Positions 49,246 through 58,694 of a stretch of 64,000 bases of DNA are shown here, one piece after another. The notes below the pieces were generated by a model. That model was not told the DNA's origin, ran no database searches, and was given only the letters and a program-made list of their open reading frames with translations. The DNA is from Geojedonia litorea. Its GTDB lineage: Bacteria > Bacteroidota > Bacteroidia > Flavobacteriales > Flavobacteriaceae. The stretch covers positions 186,001 to 250,000 of the forward strand of contig NZ_JBHSGP010000008.1 of NCBI RefSeq assembly GCF_042654525.1. The letters run 5' to 3'. How positions within the stretch are numbered: the first letter of the stretch is position 1; every line of letters starts with the position of its first letter. Both the position numbers and the translations under genes were made by a program.

Positions 49246-50451
49246 ACCCTTAAAATCTCGGGATATCAACATATTTTTATCACGTTTGTCGTTTTGTAGT
49301 AAACCTTCTACCGTAACGTCCAATGGGTTCTTAATTTGCATGATGCTTTTTTGTGCAACATGCGTATAAATCATCGTGGTTTCTGGTTTGGCATGCCCTA
49401 GTAAGGCTTGTATATATCGCAAATCAACACCATTTTCTAACATGTGCGTAGCATAACTGTGTCGTAAGGTATGTGGTGTCACCTTTTTTTTGATACCGGC
49501 CAATTGACACGAACGCTTTAATACTTGCCTTACACTGCTCGCACTGTAAGGTCCACCGTCTGGGCCTTCAACAAAATACCGCGTAGGTTGGTAAGTATGG
49601 ATATAGTTTAAAAATAAGGGCTTTATCACTTCACTCATCACAACAACACGATCTTTTCGGCCCTTGCCTTGCTTAATATGAATTTGGCTTCTATCCATAT
49701 CTAAATCTTTAAGCTCTAGTTGTAACAATTCGCCAACCCGCAACCCACCCGAATATAATAATCCAAGGAGCGCTCTGTGTTTTAAATTCTTGGTTACTTG
49801 TAACACTTCAATAATGGCCTCTTTTGATAAAACCGTAGGCAAATACAACGACTTCTTGGGACGTTTAAAGGTACTGGCGTCAAACCCTTCTATGCTGCAT
49901 AGTGTACTTAAATATTTTAGGGCACTTACGCACTGTCTGTGACTGCTCACACTATAATGCTCCTTGGCAATTACGCCTTCCATAAACAATTCAATATGTC
50001 GTGTTGTCCAGTCGTGTAAAGTAATAGCCCTGTTAAAATGTAAATACCGGAGCACAAAATAAGCATAGCTGCTAATAGTGTTTTCACTTAAGCGTTTTCC
50101 TTTTAAATAGGTTACATAATCTTTTAAAAGCTGTTGTAACTCCTTATGCAAAGCCTTGTACAGCACAAGTTTGTCTGGAGGTTTTAACTTAGTTAAAGGT
50201 GGTGCTGCACTTTTTTGCTTAAAACGCATAGCACTGTAATCTACGTAATAACCCCCGGCTTGTAAATAGCTAAACAGTTCATGTAAGTTAGTAGCACTAT
50301 CTAACACATAAAAAGTTTTATGGGTCGAAGACCATTGTGCACCGTTAAACCCTTTAATGTAAGCTTTTATATTAGCATCAAACGAAAAACCAATTGCAAT
50401 CTGGTCTCTGTGATGATGCTGAAATGGTGTTAAAGTTATAATAGGTTTCAT
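49243..50451 (-). CDS. Tyrosine recombinase, presumed array integrase
   Basis: The 402-residue protein has an N-terminal arm-type domain (about 1-85), a SAM-like core-binding domain (about 100-185) and a tyrosine-recombinase catalytic domain. Catalytic residues are Arg238 (SGGLRVGE), Lys265 or 263, His327 and Arg330 (TPHTLRHSYATH), His353 (LLGHAKPETT) and Tyr362 (MIYTHV). The end (YTHV to IKNPLD) resembles IntI (YTHV to RSPLD). However, the stretch between VVVMSEV and VTPHTLRH is short and lacks the extra IntI segment with its YP/W-rich motif. It ends 28 bp from the first cassette core and has the same orientation as the cassettes. Confidence 0.88.
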   Translation of the reverse strand: MKPIITLTPFQHHHRDQIAIGFSFDANIKAYIKGFNGAQWSSTHKTFYVLDSATNLHELFSYLQAGGYYVDYSAMRFKQKSAAPPLTKLKPPDKLVLYKALHKELQQLLKDYVTYLKGKRLSENTISSYAYFVLRYLHFNRAITLHDWTTRHIELFMEGVIAKEHYSVSSHRQCVSALKYLSTLCSIEGFDASTFKRPKKSLYLPTVLSKEAIIEVLQVTKNLKHRALLGLLYSGGLRVGELLQLELKDLDMDRSQIHIKQGKGRKDRVVVMSEVIKPLFLNYIHTYQPTRYFVEGPDGGPYSASSVRQVLKRSCQLAGIKKKVTPHTLRHSYATHMLENGVDLRYIQALLGHAKPETTMIYTHVAQKSIMQIKNPLDVTVEGLLQNDKRDKNMLISRDFKG

Positions 50452-50719
50452 AACACGAATTAGTAACTTAAATGTAAATTAAAATTCTGAATTTTAGCAG
50501 AATAGGGTTCTACTTTTTTTTGTTCTTTTTATACTTATGATAATTACTTATAAACAACTTAAGTATTAGCTACAGTTAATCTGGTAGTTGGTTTGAAGAG
50601 TTCCTCAAAAATCAATAATCCTAGCCAAGCTTCTACCTTAATACATTTTATTCCCTTACCTTTGGAAAAATCGCACGTTTCAGTGCCCAATGCTTACCAA
50701 TACAAATTAAGAAACACTA
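50452..50719. other. Divergent intergenic region
   Basis: This 268-bp AT-rich region between the integrase and NYN genes must hold both promoters. Apart from the -7 box at 50657 nothing is recognisable, and no attC-like site occurs on this side of the integrase. Confidence 0.5.
50657..50664 (+). promoter_or_regulatory. Putative -7 promoter box
   Basis: TACCTTTG matches the Bacteroidota -7 consensus TAnnTTTG and lies 56 bp before the NYN gene. A clear -33 TTG is missing at the usual spacing. Confidence 0.45.
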
Positions 50720-51469
50720 ATGGACATAAAATTAGCAGTACTCATTGATGGTGATAATATCCCATCGGCCTATGTAAAAGAAATGATGGAAGAAATCGCC
50801 AAATATGGCAACCCAACCATCAAACGTATTTATGGCGATTGGACCAAACCTCACCTCTCTAAATGGAAGAATCTCCTACTTGAAAATGCCATTACCCCAA
50901 TTCAGCAGTACGGTTATACTCAAGGTAAAAATTCTACCGACTCCGCCATGATTATCGATGCTATGGATATACTGTATTCGCAAAAAGTCAATGGGTTTTG
51001 TATCGTGTCCAGTGACAGTGATTTTACGCGTTTGGCAACCCGACTGCGTGAAGCCGGTATGTTAGTCTACGGTATAGGTGAAAAGAAAACGCCCGATCCA
51101 TTTATTGTGGCCTGCGATAAGTTTATCTATATCGAAATCTTAAAAAAGCAAACCGAAGAGCAAGAGTCGAGCAGCAACAAAAAAACAGCTCAAAAAAATA
51201 CTATTGCAACCATTACCCAAAAAGAAATCCGTTTCATTTCAGCAACTATTGATGATGTAGCCGATGATGATGGTTGGGCATTTTTAGGTGATGTAGGTAG
51301 TTTGATGCAAAAGAAACAACCAAATTTTGATGCCAGAAATTATGGCTTTCAAAAGTTAACGCCCTTAATAAAGTCTATTAAAAACTTCGAAGTTGAAACA
51401 AGAGATGGTGGTAACGGACGGTTTAAACTTATTTACGTACGTATAAAAGACACTAAAGGAAAACGTTAA
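50720..51469 (+). CDS. NYN-domain protein with C-terminal OST-HTH/LOTUS domain
   Basis: The 249-residue protein has an N-terminal PIN-like NYN nuclease fold with acidic residues in VLIDGDNIPSAY (near 10), DSAMIIDAMDILY (near 76) and VSSDSDFTRLATRLREAG (near 95). The C-terminal part (about 170-245, ISATIDDVADDDGWAFLGDV and KKQPNFDARNYGFQKL) matches the LOTUS RNA-binding winged helix. It is probably a metal-dependent ribonuclease or RNA-binding protein. Convergent with the exporter gene; the stops are 1 bp apart. Confidence 0.9.
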   Translation: MDIKLAVLIDGDNIPSAYVKEMMEEIAKYGNPTIKRIYGDWTKPHLSKWKNLLLENAITPIQQYGYTQGKNSTDSAMIIDAMDILYSQKVNGFCIVSSDSDFTRLATRLREAGMLVYGIGEKKTPDPFIVACDKFIYIEILKKQTEEQESSSNKKTAQKNTIATITQKEIRFISATIDDVADDDGWAFLGDVGSLMQKKQPNFDARNYGFQKLTPLIKSIKNFEVETRDGGNGRFKLIYVRIKDTKGKR

Positions 51470-51470
51470 T

Positions 51471-52685
51471 TTAAACGGTTTGTTGAGCAGCCCTGCGTTC
51501 AATAACATTCAATCGTAAAAACACCAAGACCGAGAGTAATCCAAAAATACTAAAGCCAATAAATAGAGGTAACACCGAAGTTTTAACAAAGCTGCCTATA
51601 TAGTTGGCAATAGGTACAGCCATTACTGTTGAAATAAAACCATTTAAGGCGGCACCAATACCAGCCATATGGCCTAAAGGCTCCATTGCCAAGGCACGTA
51701 AATTGCCAAACAACAATCCTACTGCAAAAAACTGAAAGGCAAAGAAGCTAATTAAAACCCCAATACCAGGGTTGTTGCCATTTATAAATAAAAACACATA
51801 CAACAACGAAATTAATGTATAGGCAAGAGCGGCATAAAAGGCGATATTACGCGCACCAAAGCGCACCACAAACCTACTGTTTAAATAGGTTGATAAACCA
51901 ACCGATATGGCAAGACTGGCAAAGATAAACGGGAAGAGTTCTGCTAGCTGATACTGTTGTTCAAAAATCTGCTGCGACGTACTTAAATATACAATAAATG
52001 AACCTGTAATAAATCCTGAAACTAGAGTATAACCAACGGCATCCTTAAATTTAAAAAAAGCCTTGGTCCCAGTGATAAATATCGATGGGCGAAACGGAAT
52101 GCGTCGCTGCTTAGCTAAGGTTTCATCTTGTCGCCACCAAAACCACAACATCACAAGGAGACCAAATCCTAAATTCACATAAAAAATAGCTTTCCAATCA
52201 TACCAATACAAAAGCAGTTGTCCTAAAGTTGGAGCAATCACGGGTACTAGGATGAATACCATCACTACAATAGATACAATTTTGGCCATGTAATCACCGT
52301 GATAGCTGTCGCGTATCATCGCAATACTCATGGTTCGAGGAGAAGCTAGGCCAATACCTTGAAGAACACGTCCAAAGAGCATCATTTCAAAACTTTTGGT
52401 CGTTAAACAAATAATGCTAGCAACAATAAACAGTAAGAAGCCTATATAAACAATAGCTTTTCTTCCAAAACTGTCAGACAAAGGACCAAAAACTAACTGC
52501 CCAAAACCTATTCCTAAAAATATCATAGTGATTAAGAATTGATTGTCATGTACTTTAGTGACACCTAATGAGGCACTAATCTCTGGCAGAGCAGGAAGTA
52601 GGGCATCAATAGATAGGGCTACAATAGACATTAAAGAGGCCATGAGGGCCACAAATTCTAACCGGAATGGAGCTTGTTTTTGCAT
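51471..52685 (-). CDS. Bcr/CflA-like MFS drug exporter
   Basis: About 404 residues from the ATG giving MQKQAPFRLEFVALMASLMS. The Bcr/CflA features are ALSIDALLPALPEIS near residue 30, a motif-A-like GPLSDSFGRKAIVYIG after helix 2, and GLASPRTMSIAMIRDSYHG near 130. Twelve membrane helices fit the length. It exports small toxic compounds by proton antiport. A frame extension upstream would cross the divergent promoter and is rejected. Confidence 0.92.
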   Translation of the reverse strand: MQKQAPFRLEFVALMASLMSIVALSIDALLPALPEISASLGVTKVHDNQFLITMIFLGIGFGQLVFGPLSDSFGRKAIVYIGFLLFIVASIICLTTKSFEMMLFGRVLQGIGLASPRTMSIAMIRDSYHGDYMAKIVSIVVMVFILVPVIAPTLGQLLLYWYDWKAIFYVNLGFGLLVMLWFWWRQDETLAKQRRIPFRPSIFITGTKAFFKFKDAVGYTLVSGFITGSFIVYLSTSQQIFEQQYQLAELFPFIFASLAISVGLSTYLNSRFVVRFGARNIAFYAALAYTLISLLYVFLFINGNNPGIGVLISFFAFQFFAVGLLFGNLRALAMEPLGHMAGIGAALNGFISTVMAVPIANYIGSFVKTSVLPLFIGFSIFGLLSVLVFLRLNVIERRAAQQTV

Positions 52686-52689
52686 CGCA

Positions 52690-52717
52690 CAAAAGTAAAC
52701 TAAATATATTAGTTTTG
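52690..52717. promoter_or_regulatory. Divergent -7 boxes, probably leaderless promoters
   Basis: TACTTTTG on the minus strand ends 4 bp before the exporter ATG, and TAGTTTTG on the plus strand ends 4 bp before the acetyltransferase ATG. Both fit TAnnTTTG. Transcription would begin at about the start codon, so both mRNAs may lack leaders. No good -33 TTG was found. Confidence 0.45.
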
Positions 52718-52721
52718 TGAT

Positions 52722-53255
52722 ATGAGTTTGCAATTTGATCACTATAGAATTCAGCATTTAGATACTCGAAATCCTGATGCTTTTTTTTACTTGATGTCTA
52801 GCAACAGGCCACGGTTGGAAGACTTTTTTGCGGGTACGGTGGCAAAAACTAATACACTTGCCGACACCAAAGCCTATTGCAAAAACATTGACCTTCGGGT
52901 AGCCGCTAAACAGTACGTTCCGTTTTGTCTTATCGATACAACAACCAACCAATGGGTGGGCTTCATAGATATCAAAAATATAGATTGGGATACTTCAATT
53001 GCCGAAATGGGTTATTTTATTGATGCTCACTATGAGGGTAGGGGTTTAAGTTCTAAAGCTGTTGGGCTCATTACTGACTATTTAAAAAATAACTACCCAC
53101 TAAAGCAATTAGTTTGCAGAGTAGCTTCCCATAATATCGCAAGTAAACAAGTGGCTCTGCGGAATGGATTTCAATTTCAAAAAACCGTTCCTAAGGATTA
53201 TACAACTACTAAAGGAGAGGTTGTTGATCTAGACTATTATGTGAAACAACTATAG
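52722..53255 (+). CDS. GNAT acetyltransferase (RimJ/RimL type)
   Basis: The 177-residue protein has the GNAT layout of ribosomal-protein or amino-acid N-acetyltransferases: an N-terminal LDTRNPDAFFYLMSSNRPRL, VGFIDIKNIDWDTSIAEMGYFI and the acetyl-CoA loop YEGRGLSSKAVGLITDYL near 105, then RVASHNIASKQVALRNGFQF. It transfers acetyl from acetyl-CoA to an unknown amine. Divergent from the exporter with a 36-bp gap. Confidence 0.9.
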   Translation: MSLQFDHYRIQHLDTRNPDAFFYLMSSNRPRLEDFFAGTVAKTNTLADTKAYCKNIDLRVAAKQYVPFCLIDTTTNQWVGFIDIKNIDWDTSIAEMGYFIDAHYEGRGLSSKAVGLITDYLKNNYPLKQLVCRVASHNIASKQVALRNGFQFQKTVPKDYTTTKGEVVDLDYYVKQL

Positions 53256-53330
53256 GCTGTTAAAGCCTTATTAAAAGCTCTGAAGTTTATTCACTAATTA
53301 GTATATTTAACTCCAAACAAAAGCATCAAC

Positions 53331-54425
53331 ATGAAGCAAATAATAATCTACCAATTGGTATTGGTATTGATAGCGCTTCCGCTATCCACTATGGCCCAAG
53401 ACCTTACTTTTGAAGAATATAATCCAATCTCTACCTTGGTTGTTCCAGGTAAAATTATTAAAAAAGCGAAATTTCCGTTTATTGATGTCCATGGCCATCA
53501 ATACCGAATGCCAGAACAGGATCTCACTCCGGTTGTCGCTGCTATGGATACCTTGAACATGCAAATCATGGTGAATTTAAGCGGTCGTTCAGGTGAAGAT
53601 TTAAAGAAATCGGTTCAAAATATTGCCGATCATTTTCCTAATCGATTTGTGGTATTTGCCAATATCGGGTTCAACAATAATGTAGGTAAGCCAGGTTGGA
53701 TGGAAGAAACTGTGGCGCAGTTAAAAGCAGATGTGGCTAACGGTGCACGAGGACTTAAAATCTATAAAAGTTTAGGGCTTAGAGATGTGGATGTCAATGG
53801 TAACCGAGTTCCTATTGATGATGCCCGTTTGAATCCCATCTGGGAAACCTGTGCGCAATTAGGAATTCCGGTGCTTATCCATGCCGCAGACCCTAAATCA
53901 TTTTGGGATGAATTTAATGGGGATAATGAACGCTGGTTAGAATTAAAAACGCATCCACGTCGCAAACGAGCAGCCGATGACCCTGCGCCGTGGGAACAGA
54001 TTGTTGCCGAACAGCATCAGATGTTTAGAAACAATCCCAAAACCACCTTTATCAATGCGCATATGGGTTGGTTTGCAAACAATCTGGGTAAGTTAGGTCA
54101 ACTTATGGACGAACTGCCTAATATGAATGTAGGCATTGGTGCCATTATTGCCGAACTTGGTCGTCAGCCACGTTATGCAAAGGCATTCTTTATCAAGTAC
54201 CAAGATCGTATTCTATTCGGAAAAGATAGCTGGGTACCCGAAGAATTTCCAACCTATTTTAGAGTTTTAGAAAGTGCCGATGAATATTTTCCATATCACA
54301 AAAAATACCACGCCTTTTGGCCAATGTATGGACTCGATTTGCCAGACGAAGTCCTGAAAAAAGTCTATTACAAAAATGCTTTACGCATTGTGCCAGGTTT
54401 GGATGCATCCTTATTTAAAGACTAA
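53331..54425 (+). CDS. Secreted amidohydrolase-family protein
   Basis: The 364-residue protein has a signal peptide (LVLIALPLSTMAQ) and an amidohydrolase-2-like TIM barrel. The first metal-binding histidines are in FIDVHGHQYRM near 49-53, a later His is in LIHAADPKSF near 183, NAHMGWFANNLG is near 240, and a catalytic Asp is in LFGKDSW near 300. Such enzymes hydrolyse or decarboxylate small molecules; here it acts in the periplasm. Substrate unknown. It precedes the PEP-binding operon by 95 bp. Confidence 0.88.
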   Translation: MKQIIIYQLVLVLIALPLSTMAQDLTFEEYNPISTLVVPGKIIKKAKFPFIDVHGHQYRMPEQDLTPVVAAMDTLNMQIMVNLSGRSGEDLKKSVQNIADHFPNRFVVFANIGFNNNVGKPGWMEETVAQLKADVANGARGLKIYKSLGLRDVDVNGNRVPIDDARLNPIWETCAQLGIPVLIHAADPKSFWDEFNGDNERWLELKTHPRRKRAADDPAPWEQIVAEQHQMFRNNPKTTFINAHMGWFANNLGKLGQLMDELPNMNVGIGAIIAELGRQPRYAKAFFIKYQDRILFGKDSWVPEEFPTYFRVLESADEYFPYHKKYHAFWPMYGLDLPDEVLKKVYYKNALRIVPGLDASLFKD

Positions 54426-54519
54426 CCAAAACACAGCTTAAAAAAAAATGGTGTAAACCTCTAGAAATTTAATATTAGGTTCTACATTTGATTACAAAAA
54501 TGTGTATATTAAGGACGTT

Positions 54520-57426
54520 ATGAAAACGATACTTTCTCTTGGTTTATTCGTGTTAGGGCTGCATTTATTTGGGCAGTCTCCAAAAGTGCCCAATGCAACA
54601 ATTGCGCAAATGGTTGAGTCCTATAAAGCAGATGCTCGCGGGCCTTATAAAGATATTCGTTGGTTTTGTACCGACGGAAGCATACGTCAACCTAAAGACC
54701 CTTGTCCAAAAGAAATTGGTCCTGGTGTTCAGCATGCACGTTACAAGGATGCAGTTACCGCTTTAGGTCAAAGCAATCATATTTATTTAGGACAAATATT
54801 AGCTTATACAGATAAAGTGGAATTCTGGGATGCCATGAATAACCACTCACGACTCAAACAATACCAACTCGATAAGTATTTGAGAGCTATAGATGACGGC
54901 TGGATCAATGCTAAAGGGCAATATTACAGAGGGGCTATTCAAGCTGAAGATGAAGAAGCCTGGGGCATTAAGTTTTATTCATGGTTATTGACCAATGACC
55001 TTAATGTGAGACAGCATTATTTTTTAATTCGTCAGTCGTTAAAGGACGTTCCACATAACGGCGATGACAACGTGGCTCAAAAAATGCGTAGCGAATCCAA
55101 GGTCATTTCAGACCTATTTACCCAATTTATGGACCTACGCGTAAAGATTCACAGTCAACCAGAAGAAAGTGATATTCAAAAAGTACAGGCCTTTAAACAA
55201 CGTTATGCCCAGCAATTGAACCCAAACCTTCAAAAGGACTTGGATCAATTGATTGCCACCATGAAAGCCTTTTTCAAACCTATTGATTTAGCGGGTTTAT
55301 CTAAGCGTACGCCTCTCATCAATAACACAGCTTTTGGTCAAGCGTTACAAAGCTATATTGCCCGAAATGCGGCGCGTCAGGATGTCGCTCAATTGGTGAC
55401 CGAAACAGCCCAGTTACTTTACGATTGTCGTGAAGCGGTATTGGCAGAGCCCAGAGGTGCTGCACGCTTACAATTGTTAGATCTGTCCTTAAAACTCGAA
55501 GAGATTGTGTTTAAAAATGCACCAGAATGGCAAGCTAAGAGCGTAGAAGAATTACTTAATAAAATATGCTATTTAGGACTAGCAACAACTGGAGCTGGTT
55601 ATACCGAATTAAACGAATGGGCGCAATTGGATATGACACTAAAACCTTCAGCATCTGGTACCATGACTTTAGGTAGTTTGACGAGCTTCTTAGAAAACGC
55701 TCGTCGTCAGGTGGAGTGGAGTTCAGCAATGGTAAAAGCGAAATATCAAGCAATTGTAGATGTATACACAGGTTTTGAACCTAAAGCTTATGGGTTTATA
55801 GATGATAAGATTCGTGGATCGGTAGCCTTATACCTAGGTTTGAGCGTTAGCGAACTTGGGGATTTTATTGCTAAAGAATCACAGTTGACCAATAAAGTGT
55901 TGACTGTCCCTAATCAAAGTGGTTTTAGAGGTTTAAACCCTGGCTACGCCTTTGGTGAGTTGGTGGTTGTTAGTGGTTCACCTGATGAGATTGAAGTAGC
56001 GTCTCATAAACTTTATATTTTTCAGCGTCCGCCTGCAGACTTAAAACCAGTAGCCGGAATTGCTACCGTTTCTGAAGGAAATATGGTTTCTCATGTGCAA
56101 TTGTTGGCGCGTAATTTAGGGATTCCTAATGCTGCCTTGTCTGATGATAACTTAAAAAGTTTGTTGCCTTTCAACGGACAAAAAGTATTCTACGCAGTTT
56201 CTAATAAAGGAAATGTAATCATGAAGCTTGAAAAAGACATGACCGAGGAAGAACGGTTGCTATTTGCTAAAACCGAGCGTAAAGAAGAAAAGATTGCTGT
56301 ACCAATTGAGCAGATTCGTTTGAAGGAAACCAAAATCCTCAATTTACGAGAAGTAGATGCTTCTGATTCTGGACAACTATGTGGTCCTAAAGCAGCCAAT
56401 CTAGGTCAGCTTAAAAAAATGTTTCCAGAGCGGGTTGTGGAAGGTTTGGTTATTCCTTTTGGGATTTTTAGAACTCATATGGATCAAACTATGCCTAGAC
56501 AAAATCAATCCTATTGGAGTTTCTTAAATGCCATGTTTAAAACCACCGAGGCTATGCGGACTAAAAACATTGATGAAGAAACTGTAGAAAAGTATCAGTT
56601 AGATCAATTGGCTATTTTACGAACGGCTATTAAACAAATGCCCTTAAAAGACAGTTTTTTAACCGAACTAGAAAACGACTTTAAGGCCATTTTGGGATCA
56701 GATTTGGGTAGCGTTCCTGTGTTTTTACGCAGTGACACCAACATGGAAGATTTAAAGGATTTTACTGGGGCAGGCTTGAATTTAACCTTGTTTAACGTTG
56801 TTGATAAAACTAAAATCATCGATGGTATTAAAGATGTATGGGCTTCACCCTATACCGAGCGTAGTTTTAAATGGCGTCAAAAATATTTATTAAATCCAGA
56901 GAATGTGTTTCCTTCCATATTGGTTATTCCAAGTGTGGATGTCGACTATTCAGGAGTGTTGATAACCAAGGGCATTAGTAATGGTAATGATGACGATCTC
57001 ACGGTAGCCTTTAGCAGGGGCGCTGGTGGCGCCGTTGATGGTCAATCGGCAGAGACCTATTTAATAAAACATGACGGTGGCTATCAATTTTTGGCTCCTG
57101 CACGTGAACCGCAGTTTAACCGATTGCCAGTCACAGGCGGTACAGAAAAGAAATCTGCCAGTTTTGAACAGTTTATCTTGAATACCCAAAATATCAATGA
57201 GATTAGAGCATTAGCTAAAACTATTAGAGCCACTTTAGCCAAAGAAACCCATTCAGATTATGACGGGGCTTATGATGTAGAATTAGGCTTTAAGGACAAT
57301 GTGCTTTGGTTATTCCAAATTAGGCCATTCGTTGAGAATAAAAAAGCTTTGAGTTCGAGTTATTTAGAATCCATCACCCCAAAAATTGAAACCCAAAAAG
57401 CCATAGCGCTTTCAACACAACTGTAA
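54520..57426 (+). CDS. Secreted PEP/pyruvate-binding domain protein
   Basis: About 968 residues from the ATG giving MKTILSLGLFVLGLHLFGQ; the earlier in-frame ATG at 54502 lacks the signal-peptide layout. The exported chain has a long N-terminal helical part, a PEP-utilising mobile-like segment (TVSEGNMVSHVQLLARNLG near 530) and a PPDK-type ATP-grasp domain (CGPKAANLGQLKKMF near 635, VFLRSDTNMEDLKDFTGAG near 740). An exported relative of pyruvate phosphate dikinase is odd because ATP is scarce outside the cytoplasm. The serine hydrolase gene starts 1 bp after its stop. Confidence 0.85.
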   Translation: MKTILSLGLFVLGLHLFGQSPKVPNATIAQMVESYKADARGPYKDIRWFCTDGSIRQPKDPCPKEIGPGVQHARYKDAVTALGQSNHIYLGQILAYTDKVEFWDAMNNHSRLKQYQLDKYLRAIDDGWINAKGQYYRGAIQAEDEEAWGIKFYSWLLTNDLNVRQHYFLIRQSLKDVPHNGDDNVAQKMRSESKVISDLFTQFMDLRVKIHSQPEESDIQKVQAFKQRYAQQLNPNLQKDLDQLIATMKAFFKPIDLAGLSKRTPLINNTAFGQALQSYIARNAARQDVAQLVTETAQLLYDCREAVLAEPRGAARLQLLDLSLKLEEIVFKNAPEWQAKSVEELLNKICYLGLATTGAGYTELNEWAQLDMTLKPSASGTMTLGSLTSFLENARRQVEWSSAMVKAKYQAIVDVYTGFEPKAYGFIDDKIRGSVALYLGLSVSELGDFIAKESQLTNKVLTVPNQSGFRGLNPGYAFGELVVVSGSPDEIEVASHKLYIFQRPPADLKPVAGIATVSEGNMVSHVQLLARNLGIPNAALSDDNLKSLLPFNGQKVFYAVSNKGNVIMKLEKDMTEEERLLFAKTERKEEKIAVPIEQIRLKETKILNLREVDASDSGQLCGPKAANLGQLKKMFPERVVEGLVIPFGIFRTHMDQTMPRQNQSYWSFLNAMFKTTEAMRTKNIDEETVEKYQLDQLAILRTAIKQMPLKDSFLTELENDFKAILGSDLGSVPVFLRSDTNMEDLKDFTGAGLNLTLFNVVDKTKIIDGIKDVWASPYTERSFKWRQKYLLNPENVFPSILVIPSVDVDYSGVLITKGISNGNDDDLTVAFSRGAGGAVDGQSAETYLIKHDGGYQFLAPAREPQFNRLPVTGGTEKKSASFEQFILNTQNINEIRALAKTIRATLAKETHSDYDGAYDVELGFKDNVLWLFQIRPFVENKKALSSSYLESITPKIETQKAIALSTQL

Positions 57427-57427
57427 A

Positions 57428-58693
57428 ATGAAAAGAGTCGTAGTTCTAACCGTAATAGTCCTAATAAGTTTAGCCTTTGTAGGCTTTAATTATTATTATC
57501 CTATTGATGGTTACGCCCACACCGGAATTAAGCGTTTAAAACGTTTGGAGCTTCTTAAAAGCGGTGAGTTAAAAGATCCAAATTTTAAAATCCCAAATGG
57601 GGCTTTAAAAAACTATATGGATATTGAATTGAGTCTATTGTCTCATAAAAATGATAGCTTACACTGTTTTTTTAAGGAGGATAAAGCATTTCAGCAACAA
57701 ATTAATGGTCTCTTTAGAGGATTGGATAAAAGTTACTCCTTAGCAGTAATAGACATTTCCGATCTCAATAATATTCGCTATGCCCACCGCAATGAAACTT
57801 CAGGTTATCAACCTGGAAGTGTTGGAAAAATAGCGGTTTTGGTAGGGTTGTTTGATCAATTAGCAAAAATGTACCCCAATGATTTTGAAAAGCGTTTAGA
57901 TTTACTTCGCAGCAAGTCGGTTAAGGCTGGTGTTTGGGGACTAACAGATGAGCATACTGTTCCTATTTTTAATATTGAAACAAACAAATTGGTAAAACGT
58001 CAGGTTATTGCAAGTGATGTATTTACCTTGTTTGAATGGGCCGATCATATGTTATCGGTAAGTAATAATGGTGCCGCAAGCATTTTATGGCGCGAAGTGT
58101 TGCTAATGAAAGCCTTTGGAGATCAATATCCGGCTTTAACTCAAGAAGAAGCTGATACTTATTTTAAAACTACTGAACGTAAAGTGCTTACCGATATTGG
58201 TAATGATGTGGTAAATCTACCACTGCGTGATTTAGGTATAACATCAGATGAATGGCGATTAGGAAGTTTCTTTACCAGAGGTGCCAATACCTATGTAGGT
58301 GACAAGGGCGGCAGTATAGGCACACCTATTGGTCTAATGAAATTTTTAGTGCAATTAGAACAAGGTAATGTCATTGACGAAAAATCATCATTAGAAATGA
58401 AGCGTTTGATGTATATGACCGATAGACGAATACGGTATGCCCAAGCTCCGGCTTTAAAAGAAGCGGCCGTATATTTTAAATCAGGTAGTTTATATAAATG
58501 TGACCGAAGTAAAGGCGAAGCCTGCGGTAAATATATGGGTAATGTGCAAAACTTTATGAATTCGGTCGCCATTGTGGAGCACCCAGACCGATGCAAATAT
58601 ATGGTGGTATTAATGACCAATGTCCTACGTAAAAACTCGGCTACTGATCATATGAATCTTGCCACAAGTATAGACAAGATCATAAGACAATAA
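57428..58693 (+). CDS. SxxK serine hydrolase (class A beta-lactamase-like fold)
   Basis: A 421-residue protein with an uncleaved N-terminal membrane anchor (VVVLTVIVLISLAFVGFNYY). Motifs of the penicillin-recognising fold are SVGK (about 135-138), SNNGAAS in place of SDN near 215, and KGGSIGTPIG as the KTG-like strand near 295. Acid-base residues of true beta-lactamases are not evident, so a peptidoglycan or unknown amide substrate is likelier. Second gene of a three-gene operon. Confidence 0.82.
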   Translation: MKRVVVLTVIVLISLAFVGFNYYYPIDGYAHTGIKRLKRLELLKSGELKDPNFKIPNGALKNYMDIELSLLSHKNDSLHCFFKEDKAFQQQINGLFRGLDKSYSLAVIDISDLNNIRYAHRNETSGYQPGSVGKIAVLVGLFDQLAKMYPNDFEKRLDLLRSKSVKAGVWGLTDEHTVPIFNIETNKLVKRQVIASDVFTLFEWADHMLSVSNNGAASILWREVLLMKAFGDQYPALTQEEADTYFKTTERKVLTDIGNDVVNLPLRDLGITSDEWRLGSFFTRGANTYVGDKGGSIGTPIGLMKFLVQLEQGNVIDEKSSLEMKRLMYMTDRRIRYAQAPALKEAAVYFKSGSLYKCDRSKGEACGKYMGNVQNFMNSVAIVEHPDRCKYMVVLMTNVLRKNSATDHMNLATSIDKIIRQ

Positions 58694-58694
58694 T

